Source: Euglena gracilis (Eukaryota > Euglenida > Euglenophyceae > Euglenales). Taken from it: a DNA stretch of 64,000 nt. Each line of letters opens with the position of its first letter. Positions within the stretch are counted from its first letter, which is position 1. The position numbers and the translations under genes are program-made. Below the pieces are notes generated by a model that worked only from the letters and a program-made list of their open reading frames with translations, ran no database searches and was not told the origin of the DNA. The DNA is taken from the NCBI GenBank assembly GCA_039621445.1, contig CP154954.1, positions 69,320,670-69,384,669 of the forward strand, in the 5' to 3' direction. Shown here piece after piece: positions 20,308 to 31,215 of the stretch.

Positions 20308-20690
20308 CACCTGCAATTTTCAAAAAAATGCGCATTTTTTCGCATTTTTTCGCATTTTTTGCGCATTTTTTCGTTTTTTTCAGCACATTTTTTTTTTGTT
20401 TTTTGGCACATTTTTTTGTGATTTTCCAAAATTTTCTCATTTTTTGACCATGTTTGCAATTTTTTGCAAAAATTTGAAAATTTTGACTTTTTTGAAACGT
20501 ACATTTTCCTCACTATTCTGCATAAGTTCTTCAAAGTTGGTGCCATTTTTGCATGTTTTTGGGTAATTTTTGCATTTTCGTGATTTTTGCGCATTTTTTC
20601 TCGGATTTTGCACATTTTTTTGAAAAAATGCGCATTTTTTGCGCATTTTTTTGCGCATTTTTGCGCATTTTTTCCGAGGCCAGGCGCGCG
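20308..20690. repeat. AT-rich low-complexity tract with gcgcattttt words
   Basis: About 380 bp of recurring cgcatttttt and gcgcattttt units on the plus strand, densest at both ends (20330-20380 and 20630-20680). It begins exactly where E5 is interrupted. Long open frames on both strands (F/H/I-rich or K/N-rich) are by-products of composition. Confidence 0.85.
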
Positions 20691-21303
20691 CATTCCCCCC
20701 CCCCCCTGCAGATGGGCCACCTTGAGGACATGCCTTTCTCAGCGGCGGTCTTGTTTGGAGTTTGGATCCCTCTCGGAAAACCAACCAGGGGGCAGGGGGG
20801 GAGGGAATGCACAGACCTTTTGAAACCTTTCTGGCAATGTCTGCCATGGTGGTGGAAGAATGCAAACCGTGTCCCTTATTCAAAGTGGTGTTCATCCAGA
20901 CCAGTTTCTGCCAAGGAGACGGCAGAATAAATCAGCTCGGGAAAACACCCTGGCTTCAGAAATCTTGATGGAGCACCAGGTGAGTGGGCAACCAGAAAGT
21001 TGGAAAATGCCCCAGGGACTGCCCATTTAGTAGTTTGTGTCGTGTGTCGTGCGTTGTGGAAACCAGAAGAGCAGGGGGTCAAATATCGACTGACCAAAGA
21101 TTATGGAGACCCAGCTTTCCAGCTTTCCATAAAGGTTCACTCTGAAAAACATGTCCGCCATTTCCCCCACTTTGAAACAGCCTCCCCCCCCAAAAAAACC
21201 CGAGACCAGAGGGATTGGCAGGTGTTTGGCCTCAATCCGTTTGGCTCGGAAGAAAATTTGGTTAAAAACTTTTTGTTGATCATGCTGCGCACCGTGAGGC
21301 GGA
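20691..21303. other. No gene recognised; C run then ordinary DNA
   Basis: Starts with a 14-C run. A short frame crossing 21000-21290 has no known relatives that I can see. Nothing here matches the DIRS families. Confidence 0.5.
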
Positions 21304-21442
21304 GCCGGACTCCCACGACACAGGAAGGGGCTAAGCACAAGAGGATGGCGAGGCCGTGCTTTGTCTGCCGGCTGCGTTTCTCTGGTGTGTTTTTTTGCGC
21401 GCGGGAGGTGCTTCGCACTGCGGCTTGGTTGCCGGAGTTGGA
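21304..21442 (-). repeat. E8: isolated family 2 right terminus
   Basis: ccggactcccacgacacagg, caagaggatggcgagg, then gccggctgcg to ttgccggagttgg: the right-end arm plus ITR of a minus-strand family 2 element with no body attached. About 80 bp later the left end of E7 begins. Confidence 0.75.
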
Positions 21443-21521
21443 AACAACGGATCCTCCATTACCTTGGAAGTGACTCGTCAAGGGCCACGAAGCTGTGTCG
21501 CCAGGGGCCACGAGGCTGACC

Positions 21522-21642
21522 GACCACTCGGGCTCCACACTGCGAGATGGTGAGGTCCTGCTTTCCTTGCCGGCTGCTCTGTTCTGGTGTGTTGGTGCGT
21601 GTGCGGGGGGTGCTTCTTACTGTTTTTTGTTGCCGGAGTTGG
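21522..21642 (+). repeat. E7 left inverted terminal repeat
   Basis: gaccactcgggctccacac, gagatggtgaggtcctgc, then ggtgcttcttactg to ttgccggagttgg. The partner is 25268-25422. Confidence 0.85.
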
Positions 21643-21913
21643 CTGATTCCCATTTTTCTGCCCTTCGACCTCAAGGAGAAAGAGTTTTACTTTTACGAGT
21701 TCAAGTGTAATTATTTTACGAGGAGCACTACTTTCCAGAAGACCATCACTTTGACCAACTGGTGGACCGAACTTTTCGGAACTTCAACTTCCTGACGGAA
21801 GAATCCAACTCCCCCCCTTTATTGCCCCTCCCCCTTTAGTGTCCCTGGGCCCCGGCCGACGGGGGGTTTTTTTTTGGCCCGGCCAATGAAATTCCTTTGG
21901 TAACCCTTTATTG

Positions 21914-22130
21914 TCCCCCCCCCCTTTATTGTCCGGTGGGGCCTCCCGGGGGCAGGTCGGTGGGACAATAAAGGGGGGGGGGGGTGGTATTCCCAGAAGT
22001 ATTGCAATTGCCACAACAGAGAGATCAACACCTTTTATTGTCCGGTCGGGCCTCCCGGGGGCAGGTCGGTGGGACAATAAAGGGGGGGGGGTATTCCCAG
22101 AAGTATTGCAATTGCCACAACAGAGAGATG
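21914..22130. repeat. Tandem pair of hairpin repeats in the E7 leader
   Basis: Two units about 109 bp apart, each with arms cctttattgtcc and ggacaataaagg around a cctcccgggggcagg core, followed by tattcccagaagtattgc. Flanking C and G runs extend the pairing. Two further half arms (ctttattg) lie at about 21818 and 21904. Each unit looks like a tiny terminal-inverted-repeat element that landed in the leader and was then duplicated with its flank. Confidence 0.8.
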
Positions 22131-22145
22131 AACAACTAGACTTCC

Positions 22146-22340
22146 ATGAAGAATGAATTTCAAAGAAACGCTGAATTTCAAGAAGAACTTCAAAGAACTT
22201 CCAAGAAGTCAGCTGAGGCTGGGGACACAGCAGCAGCTGCAGAAGCTGGAGGGGCGGCAGCAGCACACCTGTCCGTGGCCATCGCAACCCCCCCCACCCC
22301 CCAGAGCATCAGAGATTTCAAAATCCCCCTCTCAACATGA
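22146..22340 (+). CDS. E7 ORF1, gag-like (64 codons)
   Basis: From ATG 22146: MKNEFQRNAEFQEELQ, alanine-rich middle, VAIATPPTPQ, then stop. This frame lines up with ORF1 of family 1, but the GHG-TTVVRR motif follows in the next frame, so a shift at the C runs near 22290 has broken it. The ATG 7 nt downstream opens a 178-codon frame (22153-22689) that carries that motif. Confidence 0.45.
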   Translation: MKNEFQRNAEFQEELQRTSKKSAEAGDTAAAAEAGGAAAAHLSVAIATPPTPQSIRDFKIPLST

Positions 22341-22355
22341 GAATGGCCATGGAAC

Positions 22356-24158
22356 ATGTACAACTGTGGTCAGGAGGGCAAGAAGACAGAAAGGGAATAC
22401 CATCACAGGTCCAACAGACTCCCCCCCCTTTTTCTATGTCCCCCCCCTTCCAGGGGACAAAGCCAGGGCTATGGCAGCCTTTCAACAAATATCAGAAATC
22501 CAAAGGATTCAAGTCATCATGGCTATGGCAGCCAGCATCCAAAAGGACCTGGGGTCCAGAATCAAGGCTATGGAAGCCATCATTCAAGAGGGCAGTGGGC
22601 CCATGGGCAAGGCTATGGCAGCCAGTGCCCCAGCCTGGAAAGATCCCACTGGGGAAGGGTATGTCCAACTTACCCCACAGCTCTCTTAAACATAAACCCC
22701 TCAGGAGCTGCCCATCCAAGCAAGCAGCCCCCACTTCAGGGGAAGGCCAATGGAGGTCATTATATGCAAGAGGCCAATGGAGGCCAGGGGAAGCATCAAA
22801 ATATCAAGGCCAATGGAGGCCATTTCAATCAAAATCAGGTGGCCATTGGATGCCAGTGCATTATCAGCCCTTGGGGGGGAGGCCCAAGATTGGCTACACC
22901 AGGGCCCCCCCAGAAGGTAATCAGCCCACACCCCCCAGCTATATATGTACCTCCCCACTGCAGACACAGACCTTCCCCCATCTTTCAAATTCAGGGGGAA
23001 AGCCTGTCTTTGAGCAGCCCTATGGCAGGGCCAGAGGTGACCCCAGTGATGGGGCAGCCAGGGAGGACCCCAGTGATGGGGCCAGGGGGAAGGACCCCAG
23101 TGATGGGGCCTGTGGAATCCCCAGACACATTACACCCATTTCTCAGAATTCTGACAGATCAACTTGGCAAAATGGTGGATTTGCACACCAAGTGGGGTTG
23201 GGACCACACCTTGACCATTCCCCAAGGGGTCAAAGATCAAATTGTGGAGTTAAAGGCATTTTTGCAGCCAGGTGTGGGCAGAGCATTTCAATCCCAGGCC
23301 TCTCAAGAACTCTTCTCAGACAGCGGCACCTGGCAATTGGGGGGGGCTGGACAAAGATTCAGGCCAAATGGTGCAGGATTTTTGGAGGGACCTGCATGTC
23401 CTTCACATCAATCAAAAGAATTGCAGGCTGTAGCGGAAACTGTAAATTCTTTGGCCAAACCAAAGCAAACGATTGTGCTTCATGTGGACAGTCAGGTGGC
23501 TGTCAGTTATTTAACAAAATGGGGAGGCAAAAAGCCCTACCTAAATTCCATCCTAAAACCCCTGTTGTATCATTGTCAGGAAAAACAAATTAATTTGCAG
23601 GTGGTTTGGGTTCCCACAAAAGAGCAATTGGCAGACTCCCTGACCAGGGAGCAAAAGGACCCAGGGGATTATACCCTAAACCTGGAAATCTTTCACCAAA
23701 TTCTGCAGTTCTTCAGAATGGACATAACCCCAGAGGTGGACATGTTTTGCACCCCCAGCAACAAAAAATTCCCCAAGTTCGTTTGTCGATACCCCCACCA
23801 AGGGGCTTTGCTGGTGGATCCCTTGAGGGCACACTTAAGGGGCCTCCCCCCAGTTTATGCCAACCCTCCCTGGAGCATCATTCCCCAATGGGTTCAGAGA
23901 TTAATGTTAAACCCAGACCTAACATGTCTGTTGATCGTACCCCACTGGGCTTCGACATCATGGTGGCGCCAATTAGTGTCAGTCAGGCAGCCACGCAGCA
24001 AAGTTTTGACGGTACCCCCCCAATGGGGTCTGTTCACCAACTGCTGGGGGGAGGAGATGCCCCCACCACCGCCAAGGTGGAATTCGGCCTGCTTGATTGT
24101 GTCAGGCAAATATTACAATCCCAGGACGTTTCGATGTCCAGTATCGACACTTACATAA
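22356..24158 (+). pseudogene. E7 pol fused across the RT deletion (RH, MT)
   Basis: 600-codon frame. The N-terminal part has GYGS-type repeats and three near-identical TPVMGP-like units (23035-23110). At about 23131 it jumps in frame to the RT thumb, then RH (LHVDSQVAVSYL, LADSLTR) and MT (LPPVYANPPWSII near 23855-23885). Between about 23340 and 23430 the frame is wrong and then restored by a second indel, so the first RH motif is garbled. It ends just before YR. Confidence 0.7.
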
Positions 24159-25020
24159 AAAATCTGGGAAATGTCAAAATATATGATTCAGCCTTCAGGG
24201 CATTGGTGGGCCTATTGTTGCACAAAGGGGTGCCCCTGCCGGATTGCACAATCCACAAGATGGCTGAAGCCATCCTTGTCCTTGCTGTTCACAGCATGAA
24301 TACTGCACGAAATGCATATGCAGCCGCCTTGTTACTCCCAGGGTTTGGGTCATTGAGATTTTCACCCCTTCTGGCTCCATTGAAAAGGAAATGGAATTCC
24401 AATGTCTGCAAGTATGCCCACTTTTGGGACCACACTGATTTCCTAGAAAACATCTTGAGGAATTCAACACCTCTCTCAGACATTTCTGTAAAAGAGCTCA
24501 GAAACAGACTCGTCATGTGTTGGAGGCTGTTGGCCCTCCACAGGGGGGTTGATCTAGCCAGGACACAGCGAAAAATCAGTTTCGTGGGAGAAAAAATTTT
24601 CATTTTATTGCAAAGGAAAGGGTGGAAATTCCCAAGACGGGAGGAAGTTTTGAATTTGCCACACACCCCCCTCATAAGCCCCTGGCATTTATTGCAAGAG
24701 TATGTGGAAATGACAGCCCACATGGTGGGACACAAAAATAATTTGTTATGGTCTTTGGATGGTAAAAGACCTTTGACATCCGAAAGAGTGAATTCTCTTA
24801 CCAAGGAAATTCTGCAAGAAGGGGGGGTGGACACCACCCACTGGAAACCCCACAGCACCAGAGGGGCTGGGGTTTTATGGTGGAAAAATGCTGGTTTGCA
24901 AGCGGAAGAAGTCCAGCAGTTGGGTCAGTGGAAAAATTTTGGGGCCTTCCAGGCTCATTATTTGCGACTCGGTGTCGTTTCAAAAATTAAAACAATTATG
25001 GCCCAAAGGGAGGTGCACAG
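24070..25020 (+). CDS. E7 tyrosine recombinase domain
   Basis: Continuous inside a 521-codon plus frame (23606-25171). SMSSIDTYIKNLGNVK is at the N-terminus, then ARNAYAAALLLPGFGSLRF, WKPHSTRGAG (His codon 24851, Arg codon 24860) and AHYLRL with Tyr at 24959-24961. Catalytic HxxR and Tyr are present. It is the best family 2 YR in the window and could act in trans on the miniature or truncated elements, although no start codon or frame linkage for it is evident. Confidence 0.75.
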
Positions 25021-25022
25021 TA

Positions 25023-25122
25023 CCTCACCATCTCGCAGTGCGGAGCCCGAATGGTCTCGGACTCCCACGACAGAGGAAGGGGGAGGAAGGGACCAAGTGT
25101 GCGAAGCACAAGAAGATGGTGA
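25023..25122. repeat. E7 internal complementary region
   Basis: cctcaccatctcgcagtgc to gcccgaatggtc, joined to tcggactcccacgacagagg to agatggtgag. It complements both E7 ends; the joint is again cga|gac. Confidence 0.85.
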
Positions 25123-25267
25123 GCCCAACCCTCCCACCCCAAAAAGCAGCAGAAAAAGAAAGACATCCTAACCAGAAAGGGGACCCCCGACCAAGCAGCC
25201 ATGGGAGAGGGGGGGGGGACCACGACGGTTCAGCTTCGCCAAGGTGTCGGAGGAGGCATCATTATCG

Positions 25268-25422
25268 CCAACTCCGGCAACAAAGGCGCAGTAAGAAGCA
25301 CCCCCCGCACACGCACAAACACAACAGAACAGAACAGCCGGCAAGGAAAGCAGGACCTCACCATCTTCTTGTGCTTCGCCCTCTTGGTCACTTCCTCCCC
25401 CCTCCTGTGTCTTGGGAGTTCG
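25268..25422 (+). repeat. E7 right ITR, fused to the ICR of E1B
   Basis: ccaactccggcaac through ggacctcaccatc is the ITR; cttcttgtgcttcgccc to gggagttcg is the terminal arm. The next bases (gtattatccgggctctac) are the left-end half of the ICR of E1B, so 25357-25422 serves as both the right terminus of E7 and the first half of the E1 ICR. Recombination in this shared sequence would give this join and removes the right end of E1. Confidence 0.75.
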
Positions 25423-25439
25423 GTATTATCCGGGCTCTA

Positions 25440-26345
25440 CAATGCTGTGCAGACCCCCCTCCGCGCCATAATTTTTTGATTTTTTGACAGGGCTCCCAGC
25501 CTCAAATAATGGGCCTGAAAGGCTCCAAATTTTTTACACTGACCCAGTTGCTGGACAGCCTCTGCTTGTAAAAAAGCATTCTTCCGCCATAAAAAACACA
25601 GCCCCTATGGGCTGTGGGGTTTCCATTGGGTGGTGTCCACCCGCCCTCGCAACATTTTTTTTTTGGTGAGGGAATTCGCTCTTTCTTAGGTCAGGGGTCT
25701 TTTATCATGCAAAACCATAACAAATTACTTTTTTGCCCAACCATGTTTGCTGTCCTCTCCACGTACTCTTTCAATAAATGCCAGAGGCTTATGAGGGGGT
25801 TGTGTGGCAGATTCAAAATCTCCTCCCCACCTTGGCTATTTCCACCCTTTTCTTTGCAACAGAAGAAAAAATTTTCCCCACGAAACTGATTTTTTGCCGG
25901 GTTCTGGCTAGGTCAACCCCCCTTTGGAGGGCCAACAGCCTCCAACGACTGATGAGTCTGTCTCTGAGCTCCTTCAAAGACATTTCTGAGAGGGGTTTTG
26001 AATCTCTGAAGATGTTCTCTACAAATTCTGTGGGGTTCAAAAAATGGGCAGACGTTGGAATTCCATTTTCTTTTCAATGGAGCCAAAAGAGGTGAAAAAC
26101 TCAATGAACCAAACCCTGGGAGTAACAAAGCCGCTGCATATGCATTTCTTGCAGTGTTGAGGCTGTGAACAGCCAGATCAAGGATGGCCTCGGCCATCTT
26201 GTGGACTGTGCAGTCCTGCAGGAACCACTCCTTTGTGCAATAATAGGCCCGCCAATTTCCTGAAGGTTCAGTCATATCTTTTGACATTTCCCTGATTTTT
26301 TTATGCAAGTGTCGATACGGAACAGCGAAACTTCCTGGGATTATA
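25440..26345 (-). pseudogene. E1B tyrosine recombinase remnant
   Basis: Minus strand with MAEAILDLAVHSLNTARNAY and PGFGSLSFSPLLAPLKRKW. The catalytic box near 25600-25620 has lost one base and the arginine codon AGA reads ATA (plus TAT at 25606-25608), the same substitution as in E2. Inactive. Confidence 0.8.
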
Positions 26346-27230
26346 ATATTTGCCTGACACAATCAAGCAGACCAAATTCACCTTGGTTTCCTCCCCCCAG
26401 CAGTTGGTGAACAGACCCGACTGGGGGGGGTACCATCAAAACTTTGCTGCCTGGCTGCCTGATTGAGATGTATTGCGCCGCCATGATGTTGAAGCCCAGT
26501 GGGGTACGATCAACAGACAAGTTAGGTCTGGGTTTAACATTAATCTCTGAACACACTGGGGAATAATGCTCCAGGGAGGGTTTGCATAAACGGGGGGGAG
26601 GCCCCTTAAGTCTGCCTTCAAGGCATCCAACAACAAAGCCCCTTGGTTGGGGTATCGACAAATAAATTTGGGGAACTTTTTTGTTGGTGGTGTGCAAAAC
26701 AAGTCCACCTCTTGGGTTGTGTCTTTTTTGAAAAACTGCAGAATCTGGTGAAAAATGTGTAGTTTTAGGGTATAATCCCCTGGGACTTTTTGATCCCTGG
26801 TCAGGGAGTCTGCCCATTGCTCCTGGGTGGGAACCCAAACCACCTGCAAAGTGGTTCGCTTTTTTCAAAATGGTACAGAATGGGTTTAATATGAAATTTG
26901 GGCAGGGCTTTTTCCTCCTCATTTTTTTAAATAGCTTACAGATGTCTGGCTGTCCTTGTGAAAAACGATTGTTTGTTTCGGCTTTGCTAAAGCTTTTACT
27001 GTTTCCACTGCCGACATCAACTCTTTTTGATTGACATGAAGGACATGCAAGTCCCTCCAAAAATCTTGCACCTTTTGGCCAGAGTTTTTGTCTAGCCCCC
27101 CTCCTCTCCATTGCCAGCTGCTGCTTTCTGAGAACAGTTCCTGAGAGGCTTGGGATTAAAATGCTCTGCCCACACCTGGCTGTAAAAATTCTTTCAATTC
27201 CAGAATTTGATCATTTGACCACCTGGGGAA
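26346..27230 (-). pseudogene. E1B methyltransferase-like and RNase H remnant
   Basis: MT retains GLPPVYANPPWSIIPQ near 26570-26610 and LLIVPHWASTSW. RH keeps QWADSLTRDQK near 26790-26820 and SVGSGNSK-like out-of-frame stretches upstream. Frameshifts occur near 26865 and 27090. Confidence 0.75.
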
Positions 27231-27993
27231 TGGTTAGGGTGTGGTCCCAAACCCCACTTTGTGTGCATATCTACCATTTTGCAAAGTTGATTTGTCAGAA
27301 TTCTGAGAAATGGCATTGGGACTAAATAGCTTCTGACTTGCCCCACAATTTCCAGTTGGCCTTTTTTCAAATTGTTCCACTGCCCAAATGCTTTACTTCC
27401 TGTGTAGGTTCCAGACGGGATTTGGGGAGGTTTAACCTGAAACCTGCCAGTAAAAGGTCCTTTTTCAAATGTTGGGCTGCTTTCTTTTTGCTGGGGGCTA
27501 AAATCAAAGTGTCGTCCAGGTAGATGAAAACTACCTTTCCCTCCTTTAACCATTTCCTTTCCCAGACTCTCACGAGAGTCATAAATTTTTGTGGTAGGCT
27601 GCTGATGCCAAAGCATGCAGCTTGAAACTGCCACTTTCTCCTGCCACACTTGCATGCAAACATATTTTTCAAAGCTGATGTGCCGCTGTAGATTGAAATA
27701 AGCATCTTTCAGATCATTTTTTCAACAAAACAAACCCTTTCTTAAATAACGTAAGAAGCTTTTCATGTGTTCCAGTCTGAACTTTTGGGGGGTGAAGTGG
27801 TGATTTAACTGTCGACAATTTGAAATTAATCTTTCTTTTGTCTTTATCCCTTCATTTTTTGGAAATGATCAAGTAAGGGACAAAATGTTTTGCCTCCTCT
27901 GTGGGGATTTGCCTGGTTTCCCCCGCATTCGTATTCCCTCAGAATTTTCTTGGCAGTCATGATTTCTTTGGGGATGTTGAAGGGAACTTTTAA
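27231..27993 (-). pseudogene. E1B reverse transcriptase remnant
   Basis: Matches 1-735 with two substitutions in the first 600 bases. FIYLDDT is near 27511-27530. The thumb lacks about 90 bp after gccccacaa (27348) relative to E5. Frame breaks are the same as in copy A. Confidence 0.85.
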
Positions 27994-29518
27994 GGACATC
28001 TGAGGGGGAGGGAAAGATCTGCCATAACCCCCTCCCTTATTAGGTTTAATACCTCTGTGCTGGGTCCTGCTTTTTTCCCTTTGACCCAATGGGAAATGAT
28101 GGCGTGCAGTGCCCTGTAAGTTGGCACCCCTGGATGTAATGTGTATGGGGATTCCACAGGCCCCATCAATGGGTTCCTTCCCCCTGGCTGCCCCATCACT
28201 GGGGTCACCTCTGGCTGCCCCATCACTGGGGTCACACCTGGCCCTGCCATAGGGTTTTCCAAAGACAGGCTTCCCTCCTGCTTTTGAATGATGGGGGAAG
28301 GTCCGTGTCTGAAGTGGGGAGGTACATATAACGCTGGAGGGTCTGGGCTAATTATCTTCTGGGGGTGGCCCTGTCTGAGCCATTCTTGGGCATCCCCCCC
28401 CAAGGGCTGATGTGGTGTGGATGGTCTTGAATGTGGTGGCTCCATTAGCCTTCAGGGCCATCTGGCCTGCCTGGCTTCCATTGGCCTTCTCTCCAGGACT
28501 TCCCTTGTGTCTTATCCGTCCTTCTTGATTCCCCAGACAAGCCACCTTGGCATGATTTTTTTTTGACGTAATTGATGCCAGTTGTCTTGACATTGACGTG
28601 TTGCCCTTGGGAGGTTTGTATTTGAGGGTGCTGGTGGGGAAAGTTGGACATACCGTTCCCCAATGGGATGTTTTGTGCGAGGCGATCCTACGGAGGTAGG
28701 TCGCCGGCGCGTAGTACCAAGCCGAGTATCGCTCGAGTAGCATATGCGGTAAGGCACCGAGCTCACACGCGGGAGCTTGTGGGTTGGAGATCCAGGTCCC
28801 GCCGTGTGAGTCCTGATCGATCCCGTACGGGCGGAGGGCCTACCGCGGGGATCGATCGGTGCGTGAGGCTGCACATGTGGACGAACTTCGATCGGTCGGA
28901 TTACCACGGGCGTGGCCCCACACTAGCGGACGAGCCACGGCAAGTATTATGAGCTGCCCCGGGTCCGTCCAACAGCGGGTGGCTAAACCTACACACATCT
29001 TTCCAGGCAGGAATAATGGCTGCCGTAGCCTTGCATATGGGCCCCATGTTCTCTTGAATGATTACTGCCATAAACTTGAATCTGTACCCAGGCCCTATTG
29101 AATGATGGCTGCAATAGCCTTTTCGAAAGGGGTGTCCTTCATTCTGACTTGAACCCCTTGGATTTCTTGTATTTCTTGAAAGGCTGCCATAGCACTTGCT
29201 TTGTCCCCTGGAACGGGGGGAACACAAAAAAGGGGGAGTCTGTTCGAGCTGTGATGGTACTCCCCTATTGTCTTCTTGTCTTCCTGACAACAGTTGCCCA
29301 TGGTCCATGGCCGTTACAATGTTGAGTGGGTGATTTTGAATTATTTCATGTAGTGTGGTATGGTGTTGTGGTGGCCACGGACTGACGTGTTGCTGCCGCC
29401 GCTTCAGCTTCTGCAGCTGCTGCTGTGTCTCCAGATTTCCTAGTTTCCCAATTTATTTGAAGTCCTTCTTGACAGTATCAATTTCTTGGAAGTTCATTCT
29501 TCATGGAAGTCGAGCAGT
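27994..29518 (-). pseudogene. E1B gag / N-terminal pol region
   Basis: As in copy A: P-V-M-G-Q-P repeats near 28160-28250, MDHGQLLSG near 29308, the tRNA-like insert at 28669-28997 and the paired ATGs at the 5' end near 29500. Not translatable as one product. Confidence 0.7.
28669..28997 (+). mobile_element. tRNA-like SINE candidate, copy B
   Basis: Same insert as 1411-1739, with one substitution seen (gacgagcc for gacgagct near 28935). The A-box and B-box look-alikes are unchanged. Confidence 0.45.
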
Positions 29519-29744
29519 TGCCTTTTTTCTTCGTACTTGCAATGCTTCTGGGAATAATTCCAGTTGAACTCGAACAGTTGAATTTTTCTTCCTTGAAGTC
29601 GAAAGTCCGAAAAAAAATTTGGTCGACCAGTTGATGAAAGTGATGGTATTCGTGAAGGCAATACTCCTTCCCAAAAATTCCAGCTGAACTCGTAACAGTG
29701 AAATTATTTCTCCTTGAGGTAGAAGGGCAGAATCAGGAATCAGC

Positions 29745-29863
29745 CCACTCCGGCAACAAAAATCAGTAAGAGGCACCCCCCCGCGCACACAAACACACCA
29801 GAACAGAGCAGCCGGAAAGCAAAGCAGGACCTCACCATCTCGCAGTGCGGAACCCGAATGGTC
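29745..29863 (-). repeat. E1B left inverted terminal repeat
   Basis: Same as 2487-2605; ends at gaatggtc and abuts the shortened right end of E2B. Confidence 0.8.
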
Positions 29864-30214
29864 GGGACCATAATAACGAATCACAAGAGGATGGTGAGTT
29901 CCTGCTTTCCTTGACGTCTGCACTGTTCTGGTGTGGTTGTTGCTCGCGGTGACGCTTCCTACTGCGTCTTTGTTGCCAGATTTTGGGGAAGATGAGGCCA
30001 CCTCCGACACCTTGGAAGCTGAAGCGTCGTGGATCCGCGCAACCCCCCCTCCCCCTCGCACATGGTCGCTAGGTTCCCCCTCCCACCGGAGGAGGGGATG
30101 GTTGTCACTTTCTGGTGTTTTTCTGGGTGGGTTGCTGGGGTTGTTTGGTCGGGGCCCCCTTTCTTGGAGGGATGTGTTTCTTTTTCTGCTGATTTTCAGT
30201 GTGGGGGGGTTGGG

Positions 30215-30299
30215 CTCACCATCTTCTCGTGCTTTACCCTCTTGGTACATTCCTCCCCCGTCCTGTGTTGTGGGAGTCCGATTCATCGAGGTGGTGAGG
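30215..30299. repeat. E2B internal complementary region (degraded)
   Basis: Right-terminus copy (ctcaccatcttctcgtgc on) joined to a left-terminus copy missing about 15 bases, as in E2A. Confidence 0.7.
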
Positions 30300-31215
30300 T
30301 ACCGTGCACCCCCCCCCCACCTCTGGCACATAATTTCTTTATTTTTGATACGACTCCCACCTTTAAACAATGGGCCTGAAAGGCTCCAAAATTTTTCCAC
30401 TGACCCAGTGGCTGGACTTCCTCTACTTTTAAACCAGCATTATTCCACCATAAAACCACAGCCCCTATGGTTCTGTGGGGTTTCTAGTGGGTGGTGTTCA
30501 CCCTCTCTTGCAACATTTTTTTGGTGAGGGAATTTACTCTTTCTTAGGTCAGGGGTCTTTTACCATGCAAAGACCATAGGGAAAAAATATTTTTTTGTGC
30601 CCGACCATGTTTGCTGTCCACTCCAGATACTATTTCAATAAATGCCAGGGGCTTATGAGGGGGTTGTGTGGCAGATTCAAAGTCTCCTCCCACCTTGGCT
30701 ATTTCCACCCTTTCCGATGCCACAGAATGAAAATTTTCCTCCGACGAACTGATTTTTTCGCTGGGTTCTGGCTAGGTCAACCCCCCTGTGGAGGGCCAAC
30801 AGCCTCCAACCGATGATGAGTCTGTTTTTGAGCTCTTTCAGAGACATTTCTGAGAGGTGCTTTGAATTCTTGATGATGTTCTCTAGATATTGAGGGGGTG
30901 CAAAAAAATGGGCATACCTGCAGACATTGGAATTCCACTTTCTTTCAATGGAGCCAAAGAAGGGAAAGCCTCAATGAACCAAACACTGGGAGTAACGAAG
31001 CTGCTGTATATGCGTTTCTTGCAGTGTTGAGGCTGTGAAAAGCCAGATCAGGGATGGCCTCGGCCATCTTGTGTACTGTGCAGTCCTGCAGGAGGCACCC
31101 CTTTGAGCACAGCAGGTCCACCAGGGTCCTGAAGGCTGAGACATATCTTTTGACATTGCCCACAATTTTTATGTAAGTGTCGATACTGGACATCGAAACT
31201 TCCTGGGGTTGTAAT
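30300..31215 (-). pseudogene. E2B tyrosine recombinase remnant
   Basis: SLNTARNAYTAASLLPVFG is near 31000; the catalytic box reads H-R-T-I-G (ATA for AGA; plus TAT at 30466-30468). Inactive, as in E2A. Confidence 0.8.

Larger units (their letters stand above)
21522..25422 (+). mobile_element. E7: family 2 DIRS element with RT deleted
   Basis: Left terminus gaccactcgggctccacac (21522), ITR to 21642, a leader with hairpin repeats, paired ATGs at 22146/22153, N-terminal region, then an in-frame jump from the gag-side PDTLHP directly to the RT thumb (FLRILTDQL) at about 23131. RH, MT, YR and ICR (25023-25122) follow, then the right ITR to 25422. All of the RT core, including YLDD, is missing, so it would need RT in trans; its YR motifs are intact. 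Confidence 0.9.
25423..29863 (-). mobile_element. E1B: degraded family 2 DIRS element
   Basis: Fuller view of E1: on the minus strand from the left terminus at 29863 through gag, RT (27993-27231), RH and MT (27230-26346) and YR (26345-25440) to half an ICR at 25423-25475. The 27259-29863 part duplicates 1-2605. The element is continuous across 27258/27259, so the duplication edge is not an element edge here. Confidence 0.85.

Noticed and set aside
20310-20690. Lysine-rich minus frame of about 150 codons
   Set aside because: Produced by cgcatttttt repeats; it overlaps equally open F-rich frames on the other strand.
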